Notes: generated by a model not told the origin, from the sequence alone. Shown: positions 17,193 through 25,018, counted from the first letter of the stretch. The stretch: 64,000 nucleotides of DNA from Roseibium salinum (GCF_026240905.1 NZ_JAPEVI010000003.1:1550001-1614000); one strand, 5' to 3'. Numbers and translations are program-made.

Positions 17193-18164
17193 TCATATGC
17201 CGGGAATCGCGCCCTCGCCGTCCGCAGTCCCGAGGGCACGGTCCTTCAGCTTGCGGAATTTTTTCGACAGTTGTTCAAGCTTGGCCTCCCAATCGGGATC
17301 GGGTTGTTGGCCTTCGATGGTCTTGAAGTAGACCTGCATCATGCAGGTGATGGCGACGGGCTCCAGCAGTGCCACCTTGACGCTCCATGCGAAAAGCAAA
17401 GCGAATACGAATCCGCCCGCTGTCCATGCCCCGGGCATGAGATAGACGACCAGCGCCGCCGGCGCGAGCATGAGCAGAAAGACCAGAAAGCCGAGCCCAT
17501 AGACGATGACCGCCAGCCAGGCGGCGTTCTTGAGCATCACCTTGTAGTTCTGGCCGTAAAGCACCAGTGCCTCCTTGGCGGACATCCATGCATTGGTGGA
17601 TTCGGTACGGATCGCATAGGCAAGGATCACCTCGTCGACAAATCCGACCGCGATACGCAAAAAGGCTGACAGGATGCTTGAGATCTGCTGGATACCCGGT
17701 ATCGGTAGAAGGGTCAAAATGCCCCGCACCAGGCCGGAGATCGCGGTGACGACCCCCTTGATGAGTTGATCGATGGCGAAGAGCGCACTGGCCTGCCCGA
17801 AACGCTGTTTGACCACCGCCGTCGCATGCGCAACCTGGCCACGCCCCTCAGGGATCTCATTGCCGTCGATCAGTGAGATCAGAACCGCTATATGACCCGC
17901 CTTGACGATATAAAGGATATATTCGCGCACCCAGTACATGATGAAGCCGAACAACCCGAACCCGGCGAGCCCACCCCATATGGCGGTGTTCGCCTGGAAT
18001 CCTTCGTCGCCAAGAGCGCCTATACCATAGCCGATGCCGGCCCCGGCGCCGGTGACCAGGACGTAGCCAAGCGCAATGCCGAAATAAACGACCACGCGCA
18101 ACAGGATAAACGGCAGTGTGCGCACCATCATCCGCAATGCGCTGCCGAGGTTGAAATCCCACAT
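17193..18164 (-). CDS. Polytopic membrane protein of unknown function
   Basis: A 323-residue protein with about six hydrophobic segments separated by short loops, for example around residues 15-45, 65-85, 135-165 and 210-270. The C-terminus is a charged cytoplasmic tail (KLEQLSKKFRKLKDR). I do not recognise a characterised family. The ATG at 18164 opens the first hydrophobic region, and AAAGAGA lies five bases upstream; the longer open frame upstream is unlikely to be coding. It is the first gene of a two-gene unit with DUF3137, and a palindrome almost identical to the one at 11811 lies about 73 bp upstream. Confidence 0.7.
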   Translation of the reverse strand: MWDFNLGSALRMMVRTLPFILLRVVVYFGIALGYVLVTGAGAGIGYGIGALGDEGFQANTAIWGGLAGFGLFGFIMYWVREYILYIVKAGHIAVLISLIDGNEIPEGRGQVAHATAVVKQRFGQASALFAIDQLIKGVVTAISGLVRGILTLLPIPGIQQISSILSAFLRIAVGFVDEVILAYAIRTESTNAWMSAKEALVLYGQNYKVMLKNAAWLAVIVYGLGFLVFLLMLAPAALVVYLMPGAWTAGGFVFALLFAWSVKVALLEPVAITCMMQVYFKTIEGQQPDPDWEAKLEQLSKKFRKLKDRALGTADGEGAIPGI

Positions 18165-18236
18165 GTCGATCTCTTTCTTGTTTGAAATCCGCCTGTCTCG
18201 GCCGTTGGGCCAAACAGTCGCACAACCGGCCCGGCA

Positions 18237-18261
18237 GCGCCCCGTTTGTTTGGACGGGGCG
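18237..18261. promoter_or_regulatory. Second copy of the 11811 palindrome, upstream of the DUF3137 operon
   Basis: Arms CGCCCCGT (18238-18245) and ACGGGGCG (18254-18261) enclose TTGTTTGG. Over 23 bases it differs from the 11811-11833 element only at two adjacent positions (TT for CC). It lies 73 bases upstream of the start at 18164. Shared sequence and position suggest common regulation of the two loci. Confidence 0.5.
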
Positions 18262-18357
18262 GGGTCGGCCACCGGGCAGTATGACACAGCTTGAAGACCA
18301 GCTCGACACAACCGGCCTGGCGGCAGCGCACACACGCTTTGGAGAGACTTCTCAGCG

Positions 18358-18416
18358 AGAGCATTTCTCGACAATATTGGATCATTTGATGAGGCAATAT
18401 TGTCGAGAAATGCTCT
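18358..18416. repeat. Long perfect inverted repeat (22-bp arms, 15-bp loop)
   Basis: The left arm 18358-18379 begins AGAGCATTTCTCGACAAT and the right arm 18395-18416 is its exact complement ending in TCGAGAAATGCTCT. No T-run follows, so it is not a classic terminator. It sits between the start region of the membrane protein at 18164 (-) and the cold-shock gene (+). It could be a dispersed palindromic repeat, a regulatory RNA structure or a remnant of a small mobile element. Confidence 0.8.
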
Positions 18417-18495
18417 AAATCCTGTTCCGGCCTTGCTTGTCAGGCGCTCTGTGCCTATATATGAGAGTACGTTTCCGCCGATTATTGGCAATTCT

Positions 18496-18517
18496 CTGTG
18501 CTGGCCAGCCAGCACAG
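18496..18517 (+). other. Hairpin in the cold-shock gene leader
   Basis: Arms CTGTGCTGGC (18496-18505) and GCCAGCACAG (18508-18517) form a 10-bp perfect stem about 105 bases upstream of the csp start. Cold-shock mRNAs in other bacteria have structured, temperature-dependent leaders; whether this hairpin belongs to the transcript is inference. Confidence 0.4.
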
Positions 18518-18623
18518 GCTTTACTCCTGATTTTGCGAACGTTCCTGAACCGATCCGCGTGCTTGCGGGCCGGAATATGCCCGCTTGTCCACTGTGGACC
18601 GGGCCAAATGAAAAGATATACAC

Positions 18624-18830
18624 ATGATCAACGGTACCGTTAAATTCTTCAATGCCACCAAAGGCTTTGGTTTCATCTCGCCTTCTGACGGCAGCAAGGA
18701 CGCTTTCGTTCACATTTCGGCAGTAGAGCGTGCCGGCCTTTCGGGTCTCAACGAAGGTCAGGCAGTCACCTACGAACTGGAAAACGGTCGCGACGGCAAG
18801 ACATCGGCAGTCAATCTGCAGCTGGCATAA
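18624..18830 (+). CDS. cspA: Cold-shock protein, CspA family
   Basis: A 68-residue single OB-fold nucleic-acid-binding protein acting as RNA chaperone. RNP1 KGFGFISP (residues about 13-20) and RNP2 DAFVHISAVE (about 28-37) are intact, and the length is standard. It is monocistronic: a 460-bp region with two hairpins lies upstream and a strong stem-loop begins ten bases after the stop. The paralogue number and whether it is cold-induced cannot be judged from the window. Confidence 0.95.
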   Translation: MINGTVKFFNATKGFGFISPSDGSKDAFVHISAVERAGLSGLNEGQAVTYELENGRDGKTSAVNLQLA

Positions 18831-18839
18831 AGCAATTTC

Positions 18840-18864
18840 GCCGGGACTGCGGTGCAGTCCCGGC
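18840..18864 (+). terminator. Stem-loop after cspA
   Basis: Arms GCCGGGACTGC and GCAGTCCCGGC (11 bp, 3-base loop) directly after the cold-shock stop. No clear U-tract follows, so it may terminate weakly or act mainly to stabilise the mRNA 3' end. Confidence 0.55.
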
Positions 18865-19068
18865 CCACAAAGCCAATGAAAACGGCACTTTGTTGATCGG
18901 CCGAAAGCCACTTCCGGGCGATCGATACAACTCAAAGCAGCGGACGTTTCACTGCAAATCGTCAGGGTCTGAGCCAACGCGAACGTTGGCCGGGAACAGT
19001 CGAAAGGCGTATCTTCATATTCAATATGGGATGACGTCGAAGAACCTGGCGTAAGCCGGAGAAAATCC

Positions 19069-19320
19069 ATGAAGACCAAAACCGTCGAGTGCGACTACAC
19101 CGCCAGCGCCGAGCTCTACCCGGGCAAGCGCTCGGCCCGGTTCCGTAGCCTGGGTTATCGCCGTTTCGATACGACGGCGGAAGCACTCCGCTACCTCATT
19201 GAAGACATGCCCGTCGAACTTCTGGCCGGAGCAATCCTGGAAACCGAAGAGCAGCGTTTCAGGGCCGACGAAATTGCCGCACTTTACGCAGACGACGCCT
19301 ATCCACTGCCAAGAGCGTGA
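19069..19320 (+). CDS. Small conserved-looking hypothetical protein (83 aa)
   Basis: An 83-residue soluble, acidic C-terminal protein. The ATG is preceded by GGAGAA at seven bases. I do not recognise a named domain; the middle segment (RRFDTTAEALRYLIEDMPVELLAGAILE) has the feel of a small alpha/beta module found in alphaproteobacterial hypotheticals. It is the first of three small genes on this strand (19069-19802), with a 21-bp gap to the next, so an operon with the DUF1488 gene is likely. Confidence 0.6.
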   Translation: MKTKTVECDYTASAELYPGKRSARFRSLGYRRFDTTAEALRYLIEDMPVELLAGAILETEEQRFRADEIAALYADDAYPLPRA

Positions 19321-19341
19321 TCCAAACAAAGGATAAAGCCG

Positions 19342-19530
19342 ATGCGTAAATCCAGCAAAGTCATTCCTTTCCCCATCCCTTTGAAGCGGAGCAGCAGATT
19401 CAGCTCCACCGCTTTTCCCCGTTTTGCCATTGCTTTCGGCGACCGCGAACCGGCACCGGCAGCCATTACCGACAAACCCAGGCCCGCGCCGGTTCTGTTC
19501 AACGCGCCGGAAATTTCTCCATGTCCCTGA
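19342..19530 (+). CDS. Small basic hypothetical protein (62 aa)
   Basis: A 62-residue Pro/Arg-rich reading frame with no recognised domain. AGGA lies about ten bases ahead of the ATG, and its last ten bases overlap the start of the DUF1488 gene (ATG inside the C-terminal codons), which points to translational coupling and supports it being translated. It could alternatively be only a leader for the downstream gene. Confidence 0.45.
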   Translation: MRKSSKVIPFPIPLKRSSRFSSTAFPRFAIAFGDREPAPAAITDKPRPAPVLFNAPEISPCP

Positions 19531-19802
19531 CCTTTCCAAACCCAAGCCGTGATTTCCAGGAATCGCGCAATGTCATTGGATTCACCGGTTATGATGGCAT
19601 GTTCGAGGTCAGGTTTTTCGTGGAAGTGGATGCTCTGGCCAGGTTCGAGACCAACTCGAATCCTTCCGGTACGGTTGAAGCGCGCTGGCTCAGGACCTTC
19701 GATGCATTGCGCGCCTCCATCCTGGACGTCGCGCGCGAAGCCTATGCCAAAGGTCGCCGACCAACCTACACTCTGACGGCCGCCGACTTTCGAAAGAAAT
19801 GA
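19521..19802 (+). CDS. DUF1488 family protein
   Basis: A 93-residue protein of the DUF1488 family, found widely in alpha- and gammaproteobacteria and of unknown function. The family opening MSLTFPNPSRDF and the following GYDGMFEVRFFVEVDAL segment are clear, and the C-terminal ILDVAREAYAKG helix is also typical. It overlaps the upstream 62-residue frame by ten bases and ends a three-gene unit. Confidence 0.8.
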   Translation: MSLTFPNPSRDFQESRNVIGFTGYDGMFEVRFFVEVDALARFETNSNPSGTVEARWLRTFDALRASILDVAREAYAKGRRPTYTLTAADFRKK

Positions 19803-19917
19803 AGTGAGACCGGCAATCGGGACAGGAAGCTGAGGCGTATCCCGCACAGTTTGCCTGTGCAGTGCGTAACACGGGAAGCGGGCGCGACGAGACGCGCTGT
19901 ATTCTATCGGTGCGGTT

Positions 19918-20307
19918 CTACCGGTCCGGCAACACAGAGTACGCCAGAGGCTCGACATTCTCGAGCAGCTCCTCCAGAAACTGCAATAGCATGTCCGGGT
20001 GCGGATAGGTCCTGGCCCCTGTGACCCGGTGCTCGAACTCCTTCGCCTGATGATAGACGTTTAGCAGGCCGATCTCGTCGACCCGCTCCTGTACGACCGC
20101 CGAGACTGGATCTTGCCCGAGTTTTATCACGCGCCGCGCAGCTCCATCGAGATCGTGACCGACATTCTTCCGCGGCGCCTCCAACGACACTCCCGACGCC
20201 CGTAAAGCAGATTTCAGCGCCAGCTCGATTGCGTGAGCGAGGAGATAGCAGATCGGCTGCGTAAGCCGTTCATGCTCCCTGAGAACAATCCTGGCCGCCT
20301 GAGCCAT
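19918..20307 (-). CDS. HEPN-domain protein, possibly N-terminally shortened
   Basis: A 129-residue helical protein matching HEPN-type proteins: CYLLAHAIELALKSALR, then GHDLDGAARRVI and the later KEFEHRVTGARTYP block. HEPN proteins include toxins and nucleotide-binding partners, but the catalytic RxxxxH motif of HEPN RNases is not evident here. Family members I recall have some 15-25 more residues at the N-terminus, and just upstream lies a DUF2267 remnant, so the 5' end may have been trimmed by a rearrangement. Function is not assigned. Confidence 0.55.
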   Translation of the reverse strand: MAQAARIVLREHERLTQPICYLLAHAIELALKSALRASGVSLEAPRKNVGHDLDGAARRVIKLGQDPVSAVVQERVDEIGLLNVYHQAKEFEHRVTGARTYPHPDMLLQFLEELLENVEPLAYSVLPDR

Positions 20308-20333
20308 ACCGTCTGTACAGAGGGGCCCAGGCC

Positions 20334-20474
20334 CTGCCCGACTCCCGGCCGGTCGACCCGAAGGTGGCGCTGAAGAATGTCTGCGGCGTGCTGGATCACC
20401 ATGTGGCGCCGGGCCAGATGGTCAAGGTCTATCATTCGTTGCCGGACCACGTTCGCACGGCTATCGCAGCGTAG
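20334..20474 (+). pseudogene. C-terminal remnant of a DUF2267 protein
   Basis: This frame encodes LPDSRPVDPKVALKNVCGVL, then DHHVAPGQMVKVYHSLPD and HVRTAIAA before a stop. It matches the last third of DUF2267 proteins, whose end reads like RVLDHYVDPGQVEKVRHALPEDVRALWP. No start codon or N-terminal part is present, and the HEPN gene begins on the other strand 27 bases away, so this is a truncated relic. Confidence 0.6.
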
Positions 20475-20803
20475 CGACCATGAGGGAGATCCGGTCGCAG
20501 GCGAACAGCGAGGAGCGATCAACTGCAGGAGCACGCCTGAGGACCTGAAAAAGTGATCGACGAAAAAGGAACATAAGGCACAGTTCCCCGTTGGCTTCCC
20601 TATGGAGGATCCGCAGGACGACACGTCGACACGCGTGGGGCGACCATCGAAAATCAACCCTCTCACATAGTCGTAGACCGTCCTCGATCCCCTCTCGGCC
20701 GCCGAAATCGGCGGTGGATTTACGAAGTGAATTCACGCGCATCTTTTATCGCCCGCAAGGAGGGACGGTAGCCGATGCGCTTTCAGTCAATGGAGGTTTC
20801 CCG
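20475..20803. other. Non-coding gap between DUF2267 remnant and CBS gene
   Basis: About 330 bp without a convincing gene. A 93-codon minus-strand frame at 20461-20742 and an extension of the CBS frame exist but show no family similarity. GGAGG at about 20792 is the ribosome-binding site for the CBS gene. Given the gene relic next door, this may be decayed coding DNA. Confidence 0.5.
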
Positions 20804-21232
20804 ATGAAGATCCAGGAATGCATGTCCAAGGATGTCACGGTATGTGCACCTGACGACACCATCCGTGACGTTGCCCGAAAGATGTTGGAGTGCGATTGCG
20901 GCGTCATGCCGATCGGCGAGAATGACAGGCTCGTCGGCGTTGTGACGGACCGGGACATTGCCATTCGCGCGGTTGCCGAAGGCAAAGGCCCGGACACGCC
21001 GGCGCGCAGCGTGATGAGTGCGGAAGTGCTCTATTGCTACGAAGATGAGGATCTTCAGGAAGTCAGCGACAATCTCGCGACGCTCAAGATCCGCAGGATG
21101 CCCGTCGTGAACCGCGACAAACGGCTCGTGGGTATCGTCTCCCTCGGCGAGATCGCACGCCAGGACGGCAATTCCGGTGAGGCCGCGTTCCGCGAGGTCT
21201 CCAAGCCTGGCGGTCCGCATCGGCAGGCCTGA
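20804..21232 (+). CDS. Two-CBS-domain protein
   Basis: A 142-residue protein made of a CBS pair that usually binds adenine nucleotides and senses energy or redox state. CBS1 covers residues 6-60 (DDTIRDVARKMLECDCGVMP and VGVVTDRDIAIRAV); CBS2 covers about 68-125 (DLQEVSDNLATLKIRRMPVV and LVGIVSLGEIARQ). The ATG at 20804 has GGAGG seven bases upstream, which excludes the longer open frame. The partner is unknown; neighbouring stress genes suggest a general stress role (inference). Confidence 0.88.
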   Translation: MKIQECMSKDVTVCAPDDTIRDVARKMLECDCGVMPIGENDRLVGVVTDRDIAIRAVAEGKGPDTPARSVMSAEVLYCYEDEDLQEVSDNLATLKIRRMPVVNRDKRLVGIVSLGEIARQDGNSGEAAFREVSKPGGPHRQA

Positions 21233-21429
21233 CATTGCGGGTTGAACAAAGGCCGGCGGAGGATATTCCGCCGGCGGTTGCATCACCCCCTGCTTCCGGC
21301 CAACGCCCTTTGCCGCCAGTTTTGCACTGGGCGCGCGAGCGCATTGCCTTCCGGAGCAGGCCCGGAATTGCTGATGTAACGGAACATCCATTGCACCTGC
21401 CTTTACAGGCAAGAGATTGGAGGCACCAG

Positions 21430-21666
21430 ATGCCAAAATGCGATCAATGCGGCAACGACTATGACAAGACATTTCAGGTCGTCATGGCCGGCACCAAATA
21501 CGAATTCGACAGTTTTGAATGCGCGATCCACAAGCTCGCGCCGACCTGCCCGAGTTGTGGAACCCGCATCGCCGGACACGGCGTGGAAGAGGACGACATC
21601 ATCTATTGTTGCGCCCATTGCGCCGCACGGAAGGGAGCGACACAGCTTCAGGATCGTGCCGATTAG
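21430..21666 (+). CDS. Prokaryotic metallothionein-like zinc-ribbon protein
   Basis: A 78-residue cysteine-rich protein. Metal-binding pairs are CDQC (residues 4-7), FEC (about 36), CPSC (about 45-48) and CCAHC (near 64-68), plus His residues. The opening MPKCDQCGNDYDKTFQV is that of proteins annotated as prokaryotic metallothionein. GGAGG lies seven bases before the ATG, which overrides a 65-codon upstream extension. It probably binds zinc; the role is unproven. Confidence 0.7.
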   Translation: MPKCDQCGNDYDKTFQVVMAGTKYEFDSFECAIHKLAPTCPSCGTRIAGHGVEEDDIIYCCAHCAARKGATQLQDRAD

Positions 21667-21760
21667 GTTATGTGTACCTGGTCCGTCACAAGCCCTCCTC
21701 CGCCTGTGCGAGGGCGGCGGGGAAGGAAGCTGGTGAGGAGCACCAGGCGATATTGGACCT

Positions 21761-21808
21761 CAAGACCATCTCATATGCGATTTTCCAAACGCAGATGAGA
21801 TGGTCTTG
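21761..21808. repeat. Inverted repeat (19-bp arms with one mismatch)
   Basis: CAAGACCATCTCAT (21761-21774) pairs with ATGAGATGGTCTTG (21795-21808), and the stem extends inward as TGCG/CGCA past one mismatch, with a ten-base loop. The run TCTTTT follows on the + strand, so it may terminate the metallothionein-like transcript about 95 bases after its stop. Confidence 0.6.
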
Positions 21809-21885
21809 TCTTTTGGGTCTGCCGCATTGAGGTTTAGCGAGGCACTTGGAGAGACACCTCGAAATCCGGACCGCGCGAAAGCCGG

Positions 21886-22233
21886 CTACGTCCGGCCTGC
21901 GGAACCGATAGGGGCATCCGCGCCGGGCTTGACCGGATTGTGGATCGAGCCGGCGAGAACCTCGCGCGGACCTTTGGCGGAAAACTCGTCCGTGGTCAGT
22001 TCCGAAACGGCGTAGAGCCTTTCGTTGCGAAAGGCGCTGGCAGAGCGTGTCGACGTCCCCTCACTGGGCTTGGCACGCAGTTCGAGAAAATCCAGTTCCG
22101 CTTCCGCCGCAACGATACGGGCGTCGGCCGGACTTTCGGCGCGTACGATCACTTCGCCCTGGTTCGGGGCAACATCCCAATTGGGGTCCCAGTCGGGCGC
22201 CACAGGCGTCAGCTTGAAGATACGTGTGTCCAT
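21886..22233 (-). CDS. Hypothetical soluble protein (115 aa)
   Basis: A 115-residue protein with no recognised domain. The N-terminal half contains APNQGEVIVRAESPADARIVAA followed by acidic residues, a pattern resembling small cytosolic alphaproteobacterial hypotheticals. The ATG at 22233 is preferred over the upstream frame start at 22275, as it begins right before the ordered segment. It lies downstream of the TRAP genes on the same strand, with a 145-bp gap. Confidence 0.55.
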   Translation of the reverse strand: MDTRIFKLTPVAPDWDPNWDVAPNQGEVIVRAESPADARIVAAEAELDFLELRAKPSEGTSTRSASAFRNERLYAVSELTTDEFSAKGPREVLAGSIHNPVKPGADAPIGSAGRT

Positions 22234-22378
22234 ACCGGGGAAACACAACGCGCCCCGTTTTGTTCCCTCCGGCACACCTTAGCGGGATGCGCTCGGACAG
22301 CACTGGATTGGCCTCCCGCGGCCGGGGCTTCCCTCCGGCCCAGGCCGCAGGAACGCGTGCCGCGGCAGGCCGCCTGCG

Positions 22379-23443
22379 TCAAAGACGCTGGGTGAACGTC
22401 GGGACCTTCACGAGCGCCGCGTAGTCCCGGGCAAGGGAGAGAAACGCGTCATAGCTCTCCTTCACCTCCGCAAAGGCCGGATTGGCTGCGCCGTTTTCCG
22501 CCATCACCTCGCCGACGGCCTTCTTGAGTGCCGCCACGACGTCGTCGGGGAAGTTTGCAAAGGTCACGCCTTCCGATGCCAGTTTCTGCAGGGCGACCGC
22601 GTTATAATAATCGAACTGGGCCGTCGTCTCCGCGGAGGCCGCTTCCGCTGCATTGGCGATCACGGCCTGCAGGTGAGCCGGCAGGCTGTCGAAGGCCTCC
22701 TTGTTCACGACGATTTCGAGGGCGGCCGAAGGCTCGTGGAATGCAGGCACATAGCAGTATTTGGCCACCTTCTGCAGTCCGAATGCCTGATCCAGCATCG
22801 GGCCGACCCATTCTGCCGCGTCAATTGCGCCGGACTGGAAGGCCGGGAAGATTTCCGGAGGCGGCAGCATCACGGCATTGACGCCGAGCTTGCGCATCGC
22901 CTCCCCGCCGAGACCGGCAATGCGCATGTTCAGTCCGGCCAGGTCGTCGACGCTTTCAACCGGATTCTTGAACCAGCCTGCGGCCTGCACGCCGGAACTG
23001 CCCGAATAGAACGGCTTCAGGCCACGTTCCGCATAGAGCCCGTCCCAAAGCTCCTGGCCACCGCCATAGCGCAGCCATGCCGTCGTCTCGACCGCTGTCA
23101 AGCCGAAGGGAACGGCGGAGAAGAAATGCAGAGCCGAGTTCTTGGATGCTGCGTAATAGGGTGTCGAATGACCGATCTCGGCCGTTCCCTGCTCGACCGC
23201 GTCTTCTACCCCGAACGGCGGAACAAGCTCTCCGCCGGAAAAGACCTTGAACGTCAGCTGACCGTCCGACATCGCAGCGACGCGGTCGGCGAACGTCGTC
23301 ACATTGGTGCCGACACCGGGCGCCTTGGCCGGAAAGGACGTCGGCAGTTTCCATTCGATCTTGCCCTGGGCGATTGCGGGAGCCGCCAGCATGCTTGCGG
23401 GCGCGGCGACAGCTCCCGCTTTCAAGAAATCTCGTCTTTTCAT
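22379..23443 (-). CDS. dctP: TRAP transporter solute-binding protein (DctP/TakP type)
   Basis: Periplasmic substrate-binding subunit of a TRAP transporter, 354 residues. It starts with a twin-arginine signal KRRDFLKAGAVA and a cleavage site after APAIAQ. The ligand region shows MRIAGLGGEAMRKLG and the WVGPMLDQAFGL segment typical of the TakP (2-oxoacid) branch, so an oxo- or hydroxy-carboxylate is likely but not certain. The ATG at 23443 has GGAG seven bases upstream; an ATG 12 bases earlier lacks one. The order dctQ-dctM-dctP on this strand, with an 18-bp gap to dctM, defines the operon. Confidence 0.93.
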   Translation of the reverse strand: MKRRDFLKAGAVAAPASMLAAPAIAQGKIEWKLPTSFPAKAPGVGTNVTTFADRVAAMSDGQLTFKVFSGGELVPPFGVEDAVEQGTAEIGHSTPYYAASKNSALHFFSAVPFGLTAVETTAWLRYGGGQELWDGLYAERGLKPFYSGSSGVQAAGWFKNPVESVDDLAGLNMRIAGLGGEAMRKLGVNAVMLPPPEIFPAFQSGAIDAAEWVGPMLDQAFGLQKVAKYCYVPAFHEPSAALEIVVNKEAFDSLPAHLQAVIANAAEAASAETTAQFDYYNAVALQKLASEGVTFANFPDDVVAALKKAVGEVMAENGAANPAFAEVKESYDAFLSLARDYAALVKVPTFTQRL

Positions 23444-23461
23444 GTAAGTCTCCATACTTGC

Positions 23462-25018
23462 TCAGAACAGGACGGCGGGCAGCCAGGTTGCGAGTGCCGG
23501 GAAAGCGGCAACGACCGCCAGTGCCAGCAGCTGGATCGCGACGAACGGTACGACCGAGACATAGATATCCCAGGTGCGGATGTCCGCGGGAGCGACCGAC
23601 CGGTAATAGAAGAGCGCGAAACCGAAGGGTGGTGTCAAGAAAGACGTTTGCAGGTTCAGCGCAATCAGCACCGCGAACCAGACCGGGCTGATGTCCGACT
23701 GCAGGATAATCGGTCCGACGATCGGAACGACGATAAAGATGATCTCGACGAATTCCAGAATGAAGCCGAGCAGAAAGATGACCAGCATCGTCAGGAGCAG
23801 CATGCCGTAGGGCCCGCCCGGCAGGCCATGAAGCAATTCGGCGACGTGTTCGTCGCCATTGAAGCCGCGGAAGACCAGCGAGAGAATGCTGGCGGCGATC
23901 ACAATGCCGAAAATCATGCCCGTGATCGCCACGGTTTCGCGCAGGGCGGGCAGCAGGACATCCCCGCGCAGGAGCGACGATGCCGAGACCACCAGGAGCG
24001 CGAAGACGGTCACGCTCAGGAGAATGGAGACCAGCGAGGTGCCGGACCAGGCGATACGGCCATCCGAAAACTCCAGCCCGAACAGCCCGGACTGGCGCAA
24101 GATCAGCAGCAGGACGGCAAGGACCGCACAGACCGAGGCTGCCCACGCGCTCCGCCCGCCCCGCGATGCGGCGGCAATCAGCATGGCTCCGGCCACCCCG
24201 ACGCCCGCAGCTTCCGTGGGCGTGGCGACCCCGATCAGAATGCTTCCGAGCACGGCGACAATCAGACCCAGCGTCGGCGCGATGTTCCCGGTCAGTTTCA
24301 GCGCCGAGGCTTTCTTCACGGGCTGTTGGGACAGGTCGCGAGACGCCGTACGGCGAAGCCTGAGCACCACATAAGCCGCGTAAAGCGCCACGAGCAACAG
24401 TCCCGGGAAGAGCGCTCCGGCAAACAGATCGCCGACCGTAACAGGATCCGGCGCGAAGTTGCCTGCCTCCTGCTGCGCTTCGAAATAGGCATTTGAGACC
24501 TGGTCGCCCAGCAGGATCAGGATGATCGAGGGTGGAATGATCTGCCCGAGCGTGCCGCTGGCGCAGATGAGGCCGCTGCTCATATGCTTGTTCACGCCGG
24601 CCGACAGGAGTGCCGGAAGCGTGATGGTGCCAAGCATGACGATCGTCGCGCCGATAATGCCGGTCGATGCTGCAATCAGCGCGCTAACCAGAATGACCGA
24701 CAGGGCAAGCGCAGACTGATTGCCGCCAAGGGCGGCGGTAAGGCTTTTCAGCATTTTCTCCGCCTGCCTGGATTTTTCGAGCACAAGCCCCATCAGCACG
24801 AAAAGCGGAACCGCGATCAGCAACGGGTTGGTCATGACCCCGTAGACCCGCTGCGGTACGGCCTGAAAGAAGACCAGATCGAAATGGCCGAGAACGGCCG
24901 CCGCAATGGCAATCAATGTCGGAGCCCCGGCGATGGCCAGAAGGACGGGGACACCCGACAGAATGCATGCGAAGACCGCCAGCGCCAGCAGGAGGAGCCA
25001 TATAAGATCCACGCTCAT
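23462..25018 (-). CDS. dctM: TRAP transporter large permease (DctM)
   Basis: The sodium-driven translocation subunit of the TRAP system, 518 residues, with more than a dozen hydrophobic segments. Family hallmarks include SGVPVLLAIAGAP near the start, ASTGIIGATIVMLGTITLP, and the second-half GQIIPPSIILILLGD and TSFLTPPFGFALFY. It is longer than many DctM proteins (about 425) because of an inserted stretch at about 235-330, as in the TakM-type/long DctM group. Its start overlaps the dctQ stop by four bases (ATGA). Confidence 0.93.
   Translation of the reverse strand: MSVDLIWLLLLALAVFACILSGVPVLLAIAGAPTLIAIAAAVLGHFDLVFFQAVPQRVYGVMTNPLLIAVPLFVLMGLVLEKSRQAEKMLKSLTAALGGNQSALALSVILVSALIAASTGIIGATIVMLGTITLPALLSAGVNKHMSSGLICASGTLGQIIPPSIILILLGDQVSNAYFEAQQEAGNFAPDPVTVGDLFAGALFPGLLLVALYAAYVVLRLRRTASRDLSQQPVKKASALKLTGNIAPTLGLIVAVLGSILIGVATPTEAAGVGVAGAMLIAAASRGGRSAWAASVCAVLAVLLLILRQSGLFGLEFSDGRIAWSGTSLVSILLSVTVFALLVVSASSLLRGDVLLPALRETVAITGMIFGIVIAASILSLVFRGFNGDEHVAELLHGLPGGPYGMLLLTMLVIFLLGFILEFVEIIFIVVPIVGPIILQSDISPVWFAVLIALNLQTSFLTPPFGFALFYYRSVAPADIRTWDIYVSVVPFVAIQLLALAVVAAFPALATWLPAVLF

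Noticed and set aside
22673..24496. 607-codon frame antisense to the TRAP genes
   Set aside because: Low-complexity, highly charged translation antisense to convincing dctP and dctM.
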